In this document: positions 1 through 4,832 of the stretch, piece by piece
Numbering within the stretch: the first letter of the stretch is position 1
Layout of the letters: the number at the start of each line of letters is the position of its first letter
From: CAJVXI01 sp036444215
GTDB taxonomy: Bacteria; Patescibacteriota; Minisyncoccia; UBA6257; UBA9933
Assembly (NCBI GenBank): GCA_036444215.1
Contig: JAZGAA010000013.1
Span: 1-5,494 of the forward strand
Direction: 5' to 3'
DNA length: 5,494 bases
Program-made: the position numbers and the translations under genes
The notes under the pieces: generated by a model
The model's database searches: none
The model's input: only the letters and a program-made list of their open reading frames with translations
What the model was told of the DNA's origin: nothing

Positions 1-1071
1 GAAATTATTTTAAGGAAAATAATTTCCGAATTTCCTTTAATAAAGGAAATCAGGAGAACTTTTAATAGCGGCGAAGAGATACTGGTGGTGGCCTTGGATA
101 AAATCAGAGGCTATGTGGAAGAATTAAAAATCCTGGAAAATCAACTTGCTTCTTATGGAGGGTCTTTAACGTCATTAAGGAAAATTATCAGAGAAGAAAA
201 ATCCAAAAACAGCAGGAAAAACAGCAAGAAGCTCACTGCTATGAAAGAGATAGAAAAAGCTTACAAGCGGATTAAATCAGAGGTTGGTATATGGGTTGGT
301 GACTTAGAAATAGTGCGGGAAAAGATTCATAAAATTCATATTTTTGTGAGTGAAGCAAAAGAGGAGATGATAATAAGAAATCTGAGATTAGTAGTCAGTA
401 TAGCCAAAAAATATATACATAGGGGACTGCCACTTCTTGACCTTATACAGGAAGGCAACATCGGCCTTATGAAGGCCGTGGACAAATTTGAACATGAAAA
501 GGGTTATAAATTCAGCACTTACGCTACATGGTGGATTAGGCAGGTGATAACAAGGGCACTTATTGACAAGACCAAGACAATCAGAGTGCCTGTTCATATG
601 ATGGAGTTTTATAACAAAACTGTAAGGGCTTCAAAAGAACTTATGCAGATGCTTGGCAGGGAACCCACTAATAATGAGATTGCTAAAAAGCTTAAAGTGC
701 GGGTTAAAAAAGTAGAAACAGCGTTTAAAGTTATACAGGATACAATTTCTTTACAGACGCCTATTGGTGATGATGGAGACACAGAATTAGAAGATTTCAT
801 CGGCGACAAAAACAGTCCATCGTCTTATTCAGATGCTAAGGGAAAAGAAATTTCCGAATACATCAAGAGGGTCCTCGGAACGCTAACTCCTAAAGAGGAA
901 AAAGTAATAAGGATGAGATTTGGGATAGGTGTTGACAGAGACCATACCCTTGAAGAAATAGGCAGACATCTTTCAATTACAAGGGAGAGGGTGAGGCAGA
1001 TTGAAGCAAAGGGTTTAAAAAGACTCAATCATCCTATTAGGAGGAAAAGACTTAAAGATTTAATAAGATAA
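1..1071 (+). CDS. rpoD: RNA polymerase primary sigma factor, RpoD type (5' truncated by window edge)
   Basis: Directs RNA polymerase to -10/-35 promoters. The reading frame is open from base 1, and the 28 codons before the GTG at 85 align well with the end of region 1.2 and the non-conserved region of RpoD (EFPLIKEIRRTF resembles the E. coli 'EYPEAITYLLEQYDRV' segment). The GTG at 85 is therefore probably not the true start, and the gene begins outside the window. In order: non-conserved region to about 350; region 2 at about 360-600, with NLRLVVSIAKKY, DLIQEGNIGLMKAVDKFE and the region 2.3/2.4 block YKFSTYATWWIRQVITRA; region 3 with GREPTNNEIAKKL and TPIGDDGDTELEDFI; region 4 at about 880-1050, with MRFGIG, DHTLEEIG and the helix-turn-helix ITRERVRQIEAKGLKRL. 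It ends at TAA followed by a strong terminator. Arginine is encoded by AGA/AGG with only three CGG and no CGT/CGC/CGA, which differs from the other genes here. Group 1 sigma is near certain; the host lineage is not. Confidence 0.95.
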   Translation, partial: EIILRKIISEFPLIKEIRRTFNSGEEILVVALDKIRGYVEELKILENQLASYGGSLTSLRKIIREEKSKNSRKNSKKLTAMKEIEKAYKRIKSEVGIWVGDLEIVREKIHKIHIFVSEAKEEMIIRNLRLVVSIAKKYIHRGLPLLDLIQEGNIGLMKAVDKFEHEKGYKFSTYATWWIRQVITRALIDKTKTIRVPVHMMEFYNKTVRASKELMQMLGREPTNNEIAKKLKVRVKKVETAFKVIQDTISLQTPIGDDGDTELEDFIGDKNSPSSYSDAKGKEISEYIKRVLGTLTPKEEKVIRMRFGIGVDRDHTLEEIGRHLSITRERVRQIEAKGLKRLNHPIRRKRLKDLIR

Positions 1072-1084
1072 AGTAATATAATTG

Positions 1085-1121
1085 AGAGCCCTTATGATTA
1101 TTCACTAAGGGCTCTTTTTTT
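1085..1121 (+). terminator. Rho-independent terminator of the sigma factor gene
   Basis: A perfect 10-bp stem, AGAGCCCTTA at 1085-1094 and TAAGGGCTCT at 1106-1115, encloses an 11-nt loop and runs straight into a T tract (1115-1121). It lies 13 nt after the sigma stop codon. The stop codon of the convergent glycosyltransferase gene (1120-1122) sits inside the T tract. In the minus direction the stem is followed only by mixed A/T, so bidirectional function is possible but weak. Confidence 0.93.
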
Positions 1122-2592
1122 ATCTGTGTTTCGGTGTAACCCAAAATCCGAGGCGGAATTTGCCGCCGAGCATCAAACGAGTTTGAGCTTCTAAGCCCGG
1201 AAAAGCTCCAAAAATTATCAAAGTAAACGGAACTAAAATCCATTGAATTACGTAAAGTAAATAATGCCACGGCTTAAACCACTTTGGTTTAGGCGGCAAT
1301 AAAACAATACTCAAAACAGCTGAAGTGGCAATTCCGAGCATTGCTAAACTCATAATAAACCGCGTAATTTGAGGTAAATTATAAGAAAGAAGGGTAGCGT
1401 TAAAATCAGCACCACCTAAAATTATCGGCAGCCAACCCAAAGCAAAAATTATCAAAGCATTTGTTGCCCAAGAATGGAAACTTTCAATAGTAATAAAACT
1501 CCAGTACCATTTTTTGCGTTTGGGAATCAAGGAATTTTTTCTGAAACCGCTTAAAAAATAAGGAATATTTTCACAGCCCCAGCCCCAGCGCCTCTGTTGT
1601 TTGTATTGATTAATCATTGTTTGCCAAAAAGTCGGCGCCACATTAGCATCCATTGAGACCGGATAAAAAAGCGGCACTGTGCGCCAGTCGCCGTTGTAAT
1701 AAAGATAACACTGCCAGAAGATTTGAGAATCCTCGGAAACAATATCAGTATTCCAAAAACCGATTTCCACAACCGCCTTAAAGGGCATTGAATGAGAAGA
1801 GAAGGTGGTTTGTCGTTCGGGCCGCGACTGCTGCATCATATGCCAAAAAGTTGAAGAAAAAGCGATTACCCTGGCCAAGGCCGGCGCTTGAAAAATATTA
1901 TTAGTAAAAAGAGGAATGGGTTGGAAACTTGAACGTTGGGGATGTTCGCAAGTGAGAAAATTATAAGTGAGAACGCCGAAATATTCCGGCAGAACTTGAG
2001 TATCAATATCAAAAACTGAAATCAAAATATTTTCATAAGGAATTTTAAGCGGGTCAATAACAAGTTTTTTTACTTCTTTGGCTGCCCAAGTTTGATTTGA
2101 ACCTTTACCGGGAATTTCATTGGGTAAATTTGCCGGATGTTGAGTAATTAAAAATTTGAAAAATTTTTCGCCGAATTCGTTTTGGATTTTATGGGCTGTT
2201 TCTCGGGCTTTTTCGCCGCATCTTTCTTCAATTCCTAAAACAACAATAAATTTATCTTTTGGGTAATTAGTTTTTATTAAGTTTTCAAAAGTTTCTTTGA
2301 CTACTTCGTAGGGCTCTTTGGACATCGGGAGGATTATTAAATGATAAATGTTTTGATACTTGACACTTGACACCTGACACTTATCTAGCCAGTTGATTTT
2401 CAAATTCTTCCTCATTTTTCTGAAAGTGGCGCGGAGATGGAAAGATAGATAAATTATTTTAAGGAGCCAATAAATGTCAAAAAGAATAATAAAAATCGCC
2501 GCCCCTATCGGGAAAAGCCAAGATAAAAGAAACATCAATATGATAGTGCTCCAGGCCAAAATCCCCGGCACCATCTCAAAGAAACGATACAT
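1120..2592 (-). CDS. Membrane-bound family 2 glycosyltransferase
   Basis: 490-residue protein likely transferring sugar from a nucleotide-sugar donor at the cytoplasmic membrane, for an extracellular or cell-surface polysaccharide. Residues about 8-53 hold two hydrophobic helices. The GT-A catalytic domain follows (about 82-345), with HLIILPMSKEP (84-94), GKGSNQTWAAK (162-172, donor-site block), the metal-binding DxD as DID (195-197), the catalytic-base region EDSQIF (287-292) and QQRRW (332-336), matching the QxxRW signature of processive enzymes such as cellulose/hyaluronan synthases. C-terminal membrane helices lie at about 374-395, 411-432 and 443-464. Residues 72-80 (CQVSSVKYQ) are encoded by a heptamer tandem repeat in the linker between the membrane hairpin and the catalytic domain. 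There is no good Shine-Dalgarno before the ATG at 2592. The gene is monocistronic and convergent with the sigma gene. Substrate and product cannot be told from sequence. Confidence 0.9.
   Translation of the reverse strand: MYRFFEMVPGILAWSTIILMFLLSWLFPIGAAIFIILFDIYWLLKIIYLSFHLRATFRKMRKNLKINWLDKCQVSSVKYQNIYHLIILPMSKEPYEVVKETFENLIKTNYPKDKFIVVLGIEERCGEKARETAHKIQNEFGEKFFKFLITQHPANLPNEIPGKGSNQTWAAKEVKKLVIDPLKIPYENILISVFDIDTQVLPEYFGVLTYNFLTCEHPQRSSFQPIPLFTNNIFQAPALARVIAFSSTFWHMMQQSRPERQTTFSSHSMPFKAVVEIGFWNTDIVSEDSQIFWQCYLYYNGDWRTVPLFYPVSMDANVAPTFWQTMINQYKQQRRWGWGCENIPYFLSGFRKNSLIPKRKKWYWSFITIESFHSWATNALIIFALGWLPIILGGADFNATLLSYNLPQITRFIMSLAMLGIATSAVLSIVLLPPKPKWFKPWHYLLYVIQWILVPFTLIIFGAFPGLEAQTRLMLGGKFRLGFWVTPKHR
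2353..2380. repeat. Heptanucleotide tandem repeat inside the glycosyltransferase gene
   Basis: Four consecutive 7-nt units on the plus strand: TTGATAC, TTGACAC, TTGACAC, CTGACAC. They encode part of the linker at residues about 72-80 of the glycosyltransferase on the minus strand. Because 7 is not a multiple of 3, gain or loss of one unit would shift the frame ahead of the whole catalytic domain. Confidence 0.85.
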
Positions 2593-2598
2593 ACCTTA

Positions 2599-2626
2599 AG
2601 AATATCCAATAATCTGCAAATTACAA
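2599..2626 (-). promoter_or_regulatory. Possible promoter of the glycosyltransferase gene
   Basis: On the minus strand, TTGTAA (2626-2621) and TATTCT (2604-2599) are separated by 16 nt. Each box matches four of six consensus positions. Transcription would begin at or within a few bases of the ATG at 2592, giving a leaderless mRNA, which would fit the absence of a usable Shine-Dalgarno. The match is modest in an AT-rich region. Confidence 0.35.
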
Positions 2627-2635
2627 ATCTTTTTA

Positions 2636-2664
2636 TTGAAAAGATGAAGGGGATATGGTATATA
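2636..2664 (+). promoter_or_regulatory. Probable sigma-70 promoter of the tRNA-Glu / pseudouridine synthase transcript
   Basis: TTGAAA (2636-2641), a 17-nt spacer and TATATA (2659-2664), preceded by TGG, which resembles an extended -10. Predicted start is near 2671, exactly where the AT-rich inverted repeat begins, so the primary transcript would carry an approximately 137-nt structured leader ahead of tRNA-Glu. It is the best-spaced promoter seen between the divergent genes. Confidence 0.5.
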
Positions 2665-2670
2665 TAATAG

Positions 2671-2803
2671 AATTTCTAATTATTAATTATTAATTTTTAA
2701 TGAATTTCTAATTCTTTAATTTTTAAACCCAGACGTTTCAATCGGGACATTAGAACATTAAAAATTGATTAGAAATTCAAAATTAGAAATTAGAAATTTC
2801 TAA
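2671..2803. repeat. AT-rich imperfect inverted repeat with 7-nt periodicity
   Basis: Three paired blocks point to one centre: 2671-2681 with 2788-2798 (AATTTCTAATT / AATTAGAAATT), 2702-2712 with 2768-2778 (GAATTTCTAAT / ATTAGAAATTC), and 2718-2726 with 2758-2766 (AATTTTTAA / TTAAAAATT). The apex (about 2727-2749) is the only GC-richer part and holds CCCAGACG and ATCGGGAC. The left arm contains TAATTAT twice then TAATTTT (2677-2697); the right arm contains AATTAGA twice (2781-2794). There is no coding potential. It looks like a small dispersed, MITE-like repeat; copy number elsewhere cannot be seen here. Confidence 0.7.
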
Positions 2804-2807
2804 AATT

Positions 2808-2879
2808 GGCCCTATCGTCTAGTGGTTAGGACACCAGGTTTTCATCCTGGAAACAGGAGTTCGATTCTCCTTAGGGCTG
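2808..2879 (+). tRNA. tRNA-Glu (anticodon UUC)
   Basis: Full cloverleaf: acceptor GGCCCTA (2808-2814) pairs with TAGGGCT (2872-2878), with a G-U at the terminal pair. The D arm begins GTCT; the anticodon stem CCAGG/CCTGG (2834-2838, 2846-2850) surrounds loop TTTTCAT with anticodon TTC at 2841-2843. The T arm is AGGAG-TTCGATT-CTCCT. The discriminator G is at 2879. CCA is not encoded (the next bases are CGA), so it must be added after processing. The next gene starts 6 nt downstream. Confidence 0.96.
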
Positions 2880-2885
2880 CGAATA

Positions 2886-3572
2886 ATGACTCCACAAATT
2901 ATTTACAAAGATAAAAATTTTTTAGCGGTTAATAAACCAGCAGGGCTTTTGGTTCATCCAGCCCAATCTAAAACCGAGCCCACTTTGGCTGATTTATTGG
3001 TTAAACGATACCCGGAAATAAAAAAAGTGGGGGATGAACCAAAAATACGGCCGGGGATTGTTCATCGTTTAGATAAAGATACTTCCGGCGTAATTTTAAT
3101 ACCCCGCAATCAGGATTATTTTAATTATTTAAAAAAACTTTTTCAGGAGCGTAAAATTAAAAAAACCTACTTGGCTTTGGTTTGGGGAAAGCTTAAACCG
3201 AAAATCGGAATAATTAAAAAACAAATTAGTTTGAAAACCGGCACTACCAAGAGAACCGTCTGGAAAGGTGGATTAACCAAAGAAGCCGTTACTGAATATA
3301 AGGTTCTGAAATATTTTAAATTTCCGCGTGAGTCCGTGTTTACTCTGTTAAGAGTAAGCCCGAAGACCGGCCGGACGCACCAAATTCGAGTTCATTTAGC
3401 GTCAATCGGACACCCTATTGTGGGAGATTCGCTTTATGGCCCAAAAGGAAATCCATTTAATTTATCTCGTCAATTTCTTCATGCAGAGTCATTGGAATTT
3501 AACACAGCTGACGGCAAAAGGATAAAAATTGAAGCTGATTTACCAAGAGAGCTGCGGGACTTGAAATTTTAA
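2886..3572 (+). CDS. RluA/RluD-family pseudouridine synthase (no S4 domain)
   Basis: Converts specific uridines of rRNA or tRNA to pseudouridine. The 228 residues contain the whole catalytic fold: motif I as IIYKDKNFLAVNKPAGLLVHP (about 5-25), motif II as GIVHRLDKDTSGVILI (57-72) with catalytic Asp63 in HRLD, KKTYLALVWG (92-101) containing the conserved active-site Tyr95, and GRTHQIRVHLASIGHPIVGDSLYG (162-185) with the conserved Arg/His block. The usual N-terminal S4 RNA-binding domain of RluD (about 320 residues) is absent, as is common in minimal RluA-type enzymes, so the target (23S rRNA or tRNA) cannot be assigned. The ATG at 2886 is 6 nt after tRNA-Glu with no Shine-Dalgarno. Upstream codons in frame run into the tRNA, so this start is favoured. 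Likely cotranscribed with the tRNA; rplS follows after 25 nt. Confidence 0.94.
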   Translation: MTPQIIYKDKNFLAVNKPAGLLVHPAQSKTEPTLADLLVKRYPEIKKVGDEPKIRPGIVHRLDKDTSGVILIPRNQDYFNYLKKLFQERKIKKTYLALVWGKLKPKIGIIKKQISLKTGTTKRTVWKGGLTKEAVTEYKVLKYFKFPRESVFTLLRVSPKTGRTHQIRVHLASIGHPIVGDSLYGPKGNPFNLSRQFLHAESLEFNTADGKRIKIEADLPRELRDLKF

Positions 3573-3589
3573 ACGAATTTATTTATTAT
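3561..3589 (+). promoter_or_regulatory. Predicted promoter of rplS giving a leaderless mRNA
   Basis: TTGAAA (3561-3566), a 17-nt spacer and TATTAT (3584-3589); both boxes match five of six consensus positions. The -35 box lies inside the last codons of the pseudouridine synthase gene. The -10 box ends 8 nt before the rplS ATG, so transcription would start within about 0-2 nt of the start codon. Confidence 0.55.
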
Positions 3590-3597
3590 TATCTAGC

Positions 3598-3924
3598 ATG
3601 ATTAAAGAAGAAATTTTAGAAAAAATTAAATCCGGGGCAATGGTTAGGGTAAGTGAAAAAATAAAAGAAGGAGAGAAGGAAAGAACAAGCAGATTTAAAG
3701 GATTGGTTATTAGTAGAAAGCACGGCAATGAAACTGGTGCTACTTTTACAGTGAGATCAACTGTTGCTGATGTTGGCGTTGAAAAAACCTATCCTATTCA
3801 TTCGCCGATTATTGGAAAAGTGGAAATTATTAGTTCGCCTAAAAAAGTTCATCGTTCAAAGCTTTATTTTGTGCGTAAATTATCCAAGAAGAAATCTCGT
3901 AAGAAAATTGGCGTAGCGGCATAG
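3598..3924 (+). CDS. rplS: 50S ribosomal protein L19
   Basis: Structural protein of the large ribosomal subunit, located at the 30S-50S interface. The 108 residues cover the full bacterial L19 family (usually about 115), slightly shortened. Diagnostic stretches are SGAMVRVSEKIKEGEKERTSRFKGLVISRKHG (about 12-43), TFTVRSTVADVGVEKTYPIHSP (49-70), where family members typically have TFTVRKISxGVGVERTFPLHSP, and KVHRSKLYFVRKL (82-94). The tail is rich in Lys/Arg. No Shine-Dalgarno precedes the ATG at 3598; the sequence upstream is instead a good promoter whose -10 box is 8 nt away. It lies 25 nt after a pseudouridine synthase gene, so it may be transcribed both from the upstream tRNA promoter and from its own. 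No terminator with a T tract follows; the gene end abuts a repeat element. Confidence 0.97.
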   Translation: MIKEEILEKIKSGAMVRVSEKIKEGEKERTSRFKGLVISRKHGNETGATFTVRSTVADVGVEKTYPIHSPIIGKVEIISSPKKVHRSKLYFVRKLSKKKSRKKIGVAA

Positions 3925-4180
3925 AGCAAAAATCTTTTCACGAATAAATCTTTTCTCGCCAGCTAAAATGCCTCGGGCAATTACTTTTCGGAACCAGAAT
4001 AATTTTGTTCCAGCGACAAAATTTTCTTCTTCCTCGTCCCGCTGGCTCGCCTTCGGCGAGACCAAGCCCAGCGGGACTGCGGGATGTTCCTTAAAGCAAT
4101 ATGCCCTCGGCTGATATTTATATCTGGCTGCGAAAAGATTTATTCGTGTTTCATTACTGCGGAAAGATTTTTACTCTATG
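3921..4180. repeat. Large imperfect inverted repeat (REPIN/MITE-like) between rplS and tRNA-Leu
   Basis: The minus strand of 3921-4002 and the plus strand of 4085-4180 are diverged copies of the same sequence. Shared blocks in order are GTTCC, AAAG, GCCC-GGC, TTA, CTGGC, then GAAAAGATTTATTCGTG (17 identical), then AAAGATTTTT and CTCTATG. The right arm carries an extra TTTCATTACTGCG, and the left arm has about 35 extra bases near the centre. The axis falls on the stem-loop at 4036-4077. This covers nearly all of the rplS-tRNA-Leu gap. A 61-codon minus-strand frame through the left arm (4065-3880) overlaps the rplS end and is not conserved in the right arm, so no gene is called. Confidence 0.7.
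4036..4077. repeat. Perfect two-part GC-rich stem-loop (REP-like palindrome)
   Basis: Outer stem GTCCCGCTGG (4036-4045) pairs perfectly with CCAGCGGGAC (4068-4077). Inner stem CTCGCC (4046-4051) pairs with GGCGAG (4055-4060) around TTC. The inner hairpin stacks directly on the outer one on the 5' side and leaves a 7-nt bulge, ACCAAGC, on the 3' side. It is not followed by a T tract, so it is not a canonical terminator, but it could block exonucleases at the rplS mRNA end. Confidence 0.8.
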
Positions 4181-4200
4181 TAAATTTGGGGTGGTTGGTT

Positions 4201-4206
4201 TATAAT
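4201..4206 (+). promoter_or_regulatory. -10 box of the tRNA-Leu promoter
   Basis: A perfect TATAAT lies at 4201-4206, 13 nt before the mature tRNA, which would give a leader of about 7 nt. The 17-nt-spaced position upstream reads ATGTAA (4178-4183), a poor -35 box, so recognition would rest mainly on the -10 element. Confidence 0.6.
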
Positions 4207-4219
4207 TGGAACGAAATAA

Positions 4220-4302
4220 GCCCAGGTGGTGGAATTGGTATACACAATAGGTTGAGGGCCTATGCTCGTAAGAGCGTGCGGGTTCGAGTCCCGCCCTGGG
4301 CA
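4220..4302 (+). tRNA. tRNA-Leu (anticodon GAG)
   Basis: Class II tRNA. Acceptor GCCCAGG (4220-4226) pairs perfectly with CCTGGGC (4295-4301). Anticodon stem ATAGG/CCTAT (4247-4251, 4259-4263) surrounds loop TTGAGGG with anticodon GAG at 4254-4256. The long variable arm GCTC-GTAA-GAGC (4264-4275) is typical of leucine tRNAs. The T arm is GCGGG-TTCGAGT-CCCGC, and the discriminator A is at 4302. CCA is not encoded. It reads CUC/CUU codons. Confidence 0.96.
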
Positions 4303-4315
4303 CATTCGACAACTA

Positions 4316-4344
4316 TTGACTTTTGTGGCGTAATTTGCTAAACT
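4316..4344 (+). promoter_or_regulatory. Sigma-70 promoter of the PHA_gran_rgn-like gene
   Basis: TTGACT (4316-4321), a 17-nt spacer and TAAACT (4339-4344). Predicted start is near 4351, giving a 5' untranslated region of about 74 nt, long compared with the other genes here. The promoter begins only 13 nt after tRNA-Leu. Confidence 0.65.
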
Positions 4345-4366
4345 GATACGAAGTTTAGGTACGCCA
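4326..4366. promoter_or_regulatory. Nested dyad overlapping the promoter (possible operator)
   Basis: Two concentric inverted repeats share one centre: TGGCGTA (4326-4332) with TACGCCA (4360-4366), and TAAACT (4339-4344) with AGTTTA (4352-4357). The inner left arm is the -10 box itself. Because transcription would begin at about 4351, only the right half is transcribed, which favours a DNA-level operator over an RNA hairpin. Confidence 0.45.
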
Positions 4367-4411
4367 TTAAATTGTTTAAATATAGCACATTTTAAAAACA
4401 TAAACTAAATG

Positions 4412-4420
4412 AAAGGAGGT
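4412..4420 (+). promoter_or_regulatory. Strong Shine-Dalgarno of the PHA_gran_rgn-like gene
   Basis: AAAGGAGGT is fully complementary to the canonical 16S 3' end and ends 4 nt before the ATG at 4425. It fixes the start and is the only strong Shine-Dalgarno in the window. Confidence 0.9.
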
Positions 4421-4424
4421 AGGA

Positions 4425-4727
4425 ATGCCCAAACTCAAAATGGCGGTCTCGCATCGTCTCTCGCAGGACGAAGCACTCAGGCGCATCAAGACTCTCCTCG
4501 GCGATGTAAAGAACCAGTTCGCGGACAAGATCAGTAATCTGCACGAGGAGTGGAACGGAAACACAAGTAGGTTCAGTTTCTCGGTTATGGGCTTCTCTGT
4601 GTCTGGGACGCTAATCGTGAAGTTATCGGAGGTGGAGCTCTCCGGCAATCTCCCTTTTGCGGCGATTTTCTTTAAAAGTAAGATCGAATTCACGATCAAG
4701 GAGCGAGCGGAAACGCTTCTCGCTTAA
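4425..4727 (+). CDS. Small protein resembling the polyhydroxyalkanoic acid system (PHA_gran_rgn) family
   Basis: 100 residues without a signal peptide or membrane helix. The pattern fits the PHA_gran_rgn family (about 90-100 residues): an N-terminal SHRLSQDEALRRIKTLLGDV helix (9-28), then EEWNGNTSRFSFSVMGFSVSGTLIVKLSEVELSGNLPFAA (about 41-80), which reads as successive beta strands, and a final amphipathic helix KSKIEFTIKERAETLLA. The family is named from genes near PHA synthesis loci, but its biochemical role is not established and no PHA genes are seen here, so the name should not be taken as function. It has its own promoter, a nested dyad over that promoter, a perfect Shine-Dalgarno and a terminator, so it is an independent and probably well-expressed unit. 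Codon use is GC/C-ending (CTC, ATC, TTC, GCG), unlike its AT-rich neighbours. The family call is from memory of the pattern. Confidence 0.75.
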   Translation: MPKLKMAVSHRLSQDEALRRIKTLLGDVKNQFADKISNLHEEWNGNTSRFSFSVMGFSVSGTLIVKLSEVELSGNLPFAAIFFKSKIEFTIKERAETLLA

Positions 4728-4747
4728 AGTTTCATTTTAAGCTCTAT

Positions 4748-4779
4748 GGGGGTTCAGCATATACTGTTGGCCCCTTTTT
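4748..4779 (+). terminator. Rho-independent terminator of the PHA_gran_rgn-like gene
   Basis: GGGG plus TT (4749-4754) pairs with GGCCCC (4769-4774) through four G-C and two G-U pairs. CAG/CTG closes a 6-nt apical loop after a TT bulge, and T's follow at 4775-4779. It lies about 20 nt after the stop codon at 4727 and upstream of the purH promoter. Confidence 0.75.
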
Positions 4780-4794
4780 ATTTCCAAAAAAAAT

Positions 4795-4823
4795 TTGCCG
4801 CTAAATATAAAACCTGTTAAAAT
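4795..4823 (+). promoter_or_regulatory. Predicted promoter of purH giving a leaderless mRNA
   Basis: TTGCCG (4795-4800), a 17-nt spacer and TAAAAT (4818-4823), the latter preceded by TGT, an extended -10 signature. The -10 box ends 9 nt before the ATG at 4833, so the 5' untranslated region would be about 0-3 nt. No Shine-Dalgarno is present. Confidence 0.55.
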
Positions 4824-4832
4824 TTTAAAACA

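Noticed and set aside
31..49. Palindrome TTTCCTTTA-A-TAAAGGAAA at the left edge, possibly a terminator or operator upstream of a GTG start at 85
   Set aside because: It lies in the open sigma reading frame, where the encoded residues align with RpoD; the 1-nt gap cannot form a real loop without opening the stem, and no T tract follows.
2353..2380. Repeated TTGACAC units as a cluster of -35 boxes or CRISPR-like repeats
   Set aside because: The units are directly adjacent without spacers, lie inside a confident coding region, and no suitably spaced -10 box was noted.
3880..4065. Minus-strand open frame of 61 codons beginning at 4065
   Set aside because: It overlaps the end of rplS by 45 nt, runs through the left arm of an inverted repeat, and its reading frame is not preserved in the diverged right arm. 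It is best explained as repeat DNA.
4036..4077. GC-rich stem-loop as the rplS terminator
   Set aside because: No T tract follows on either strand and it is 111 nt from the stop codon; the inverted-repeat context explains it better.
4084..4341. Plus-strand open frame of 85 codons
   Set aside because: It contains the whole tRNA-Leu gene and part of the inverted repeat, with no ribosome-binding site or recognisable protein.
4425..4727. Minus-strand frame (4376-4699) opposite the PHA_gran_rgn-like gene
   Set aside because: It is antisense to a gene with a perfect Shine-Dalgarno, promoter and terminator; its product has no recognisable features.
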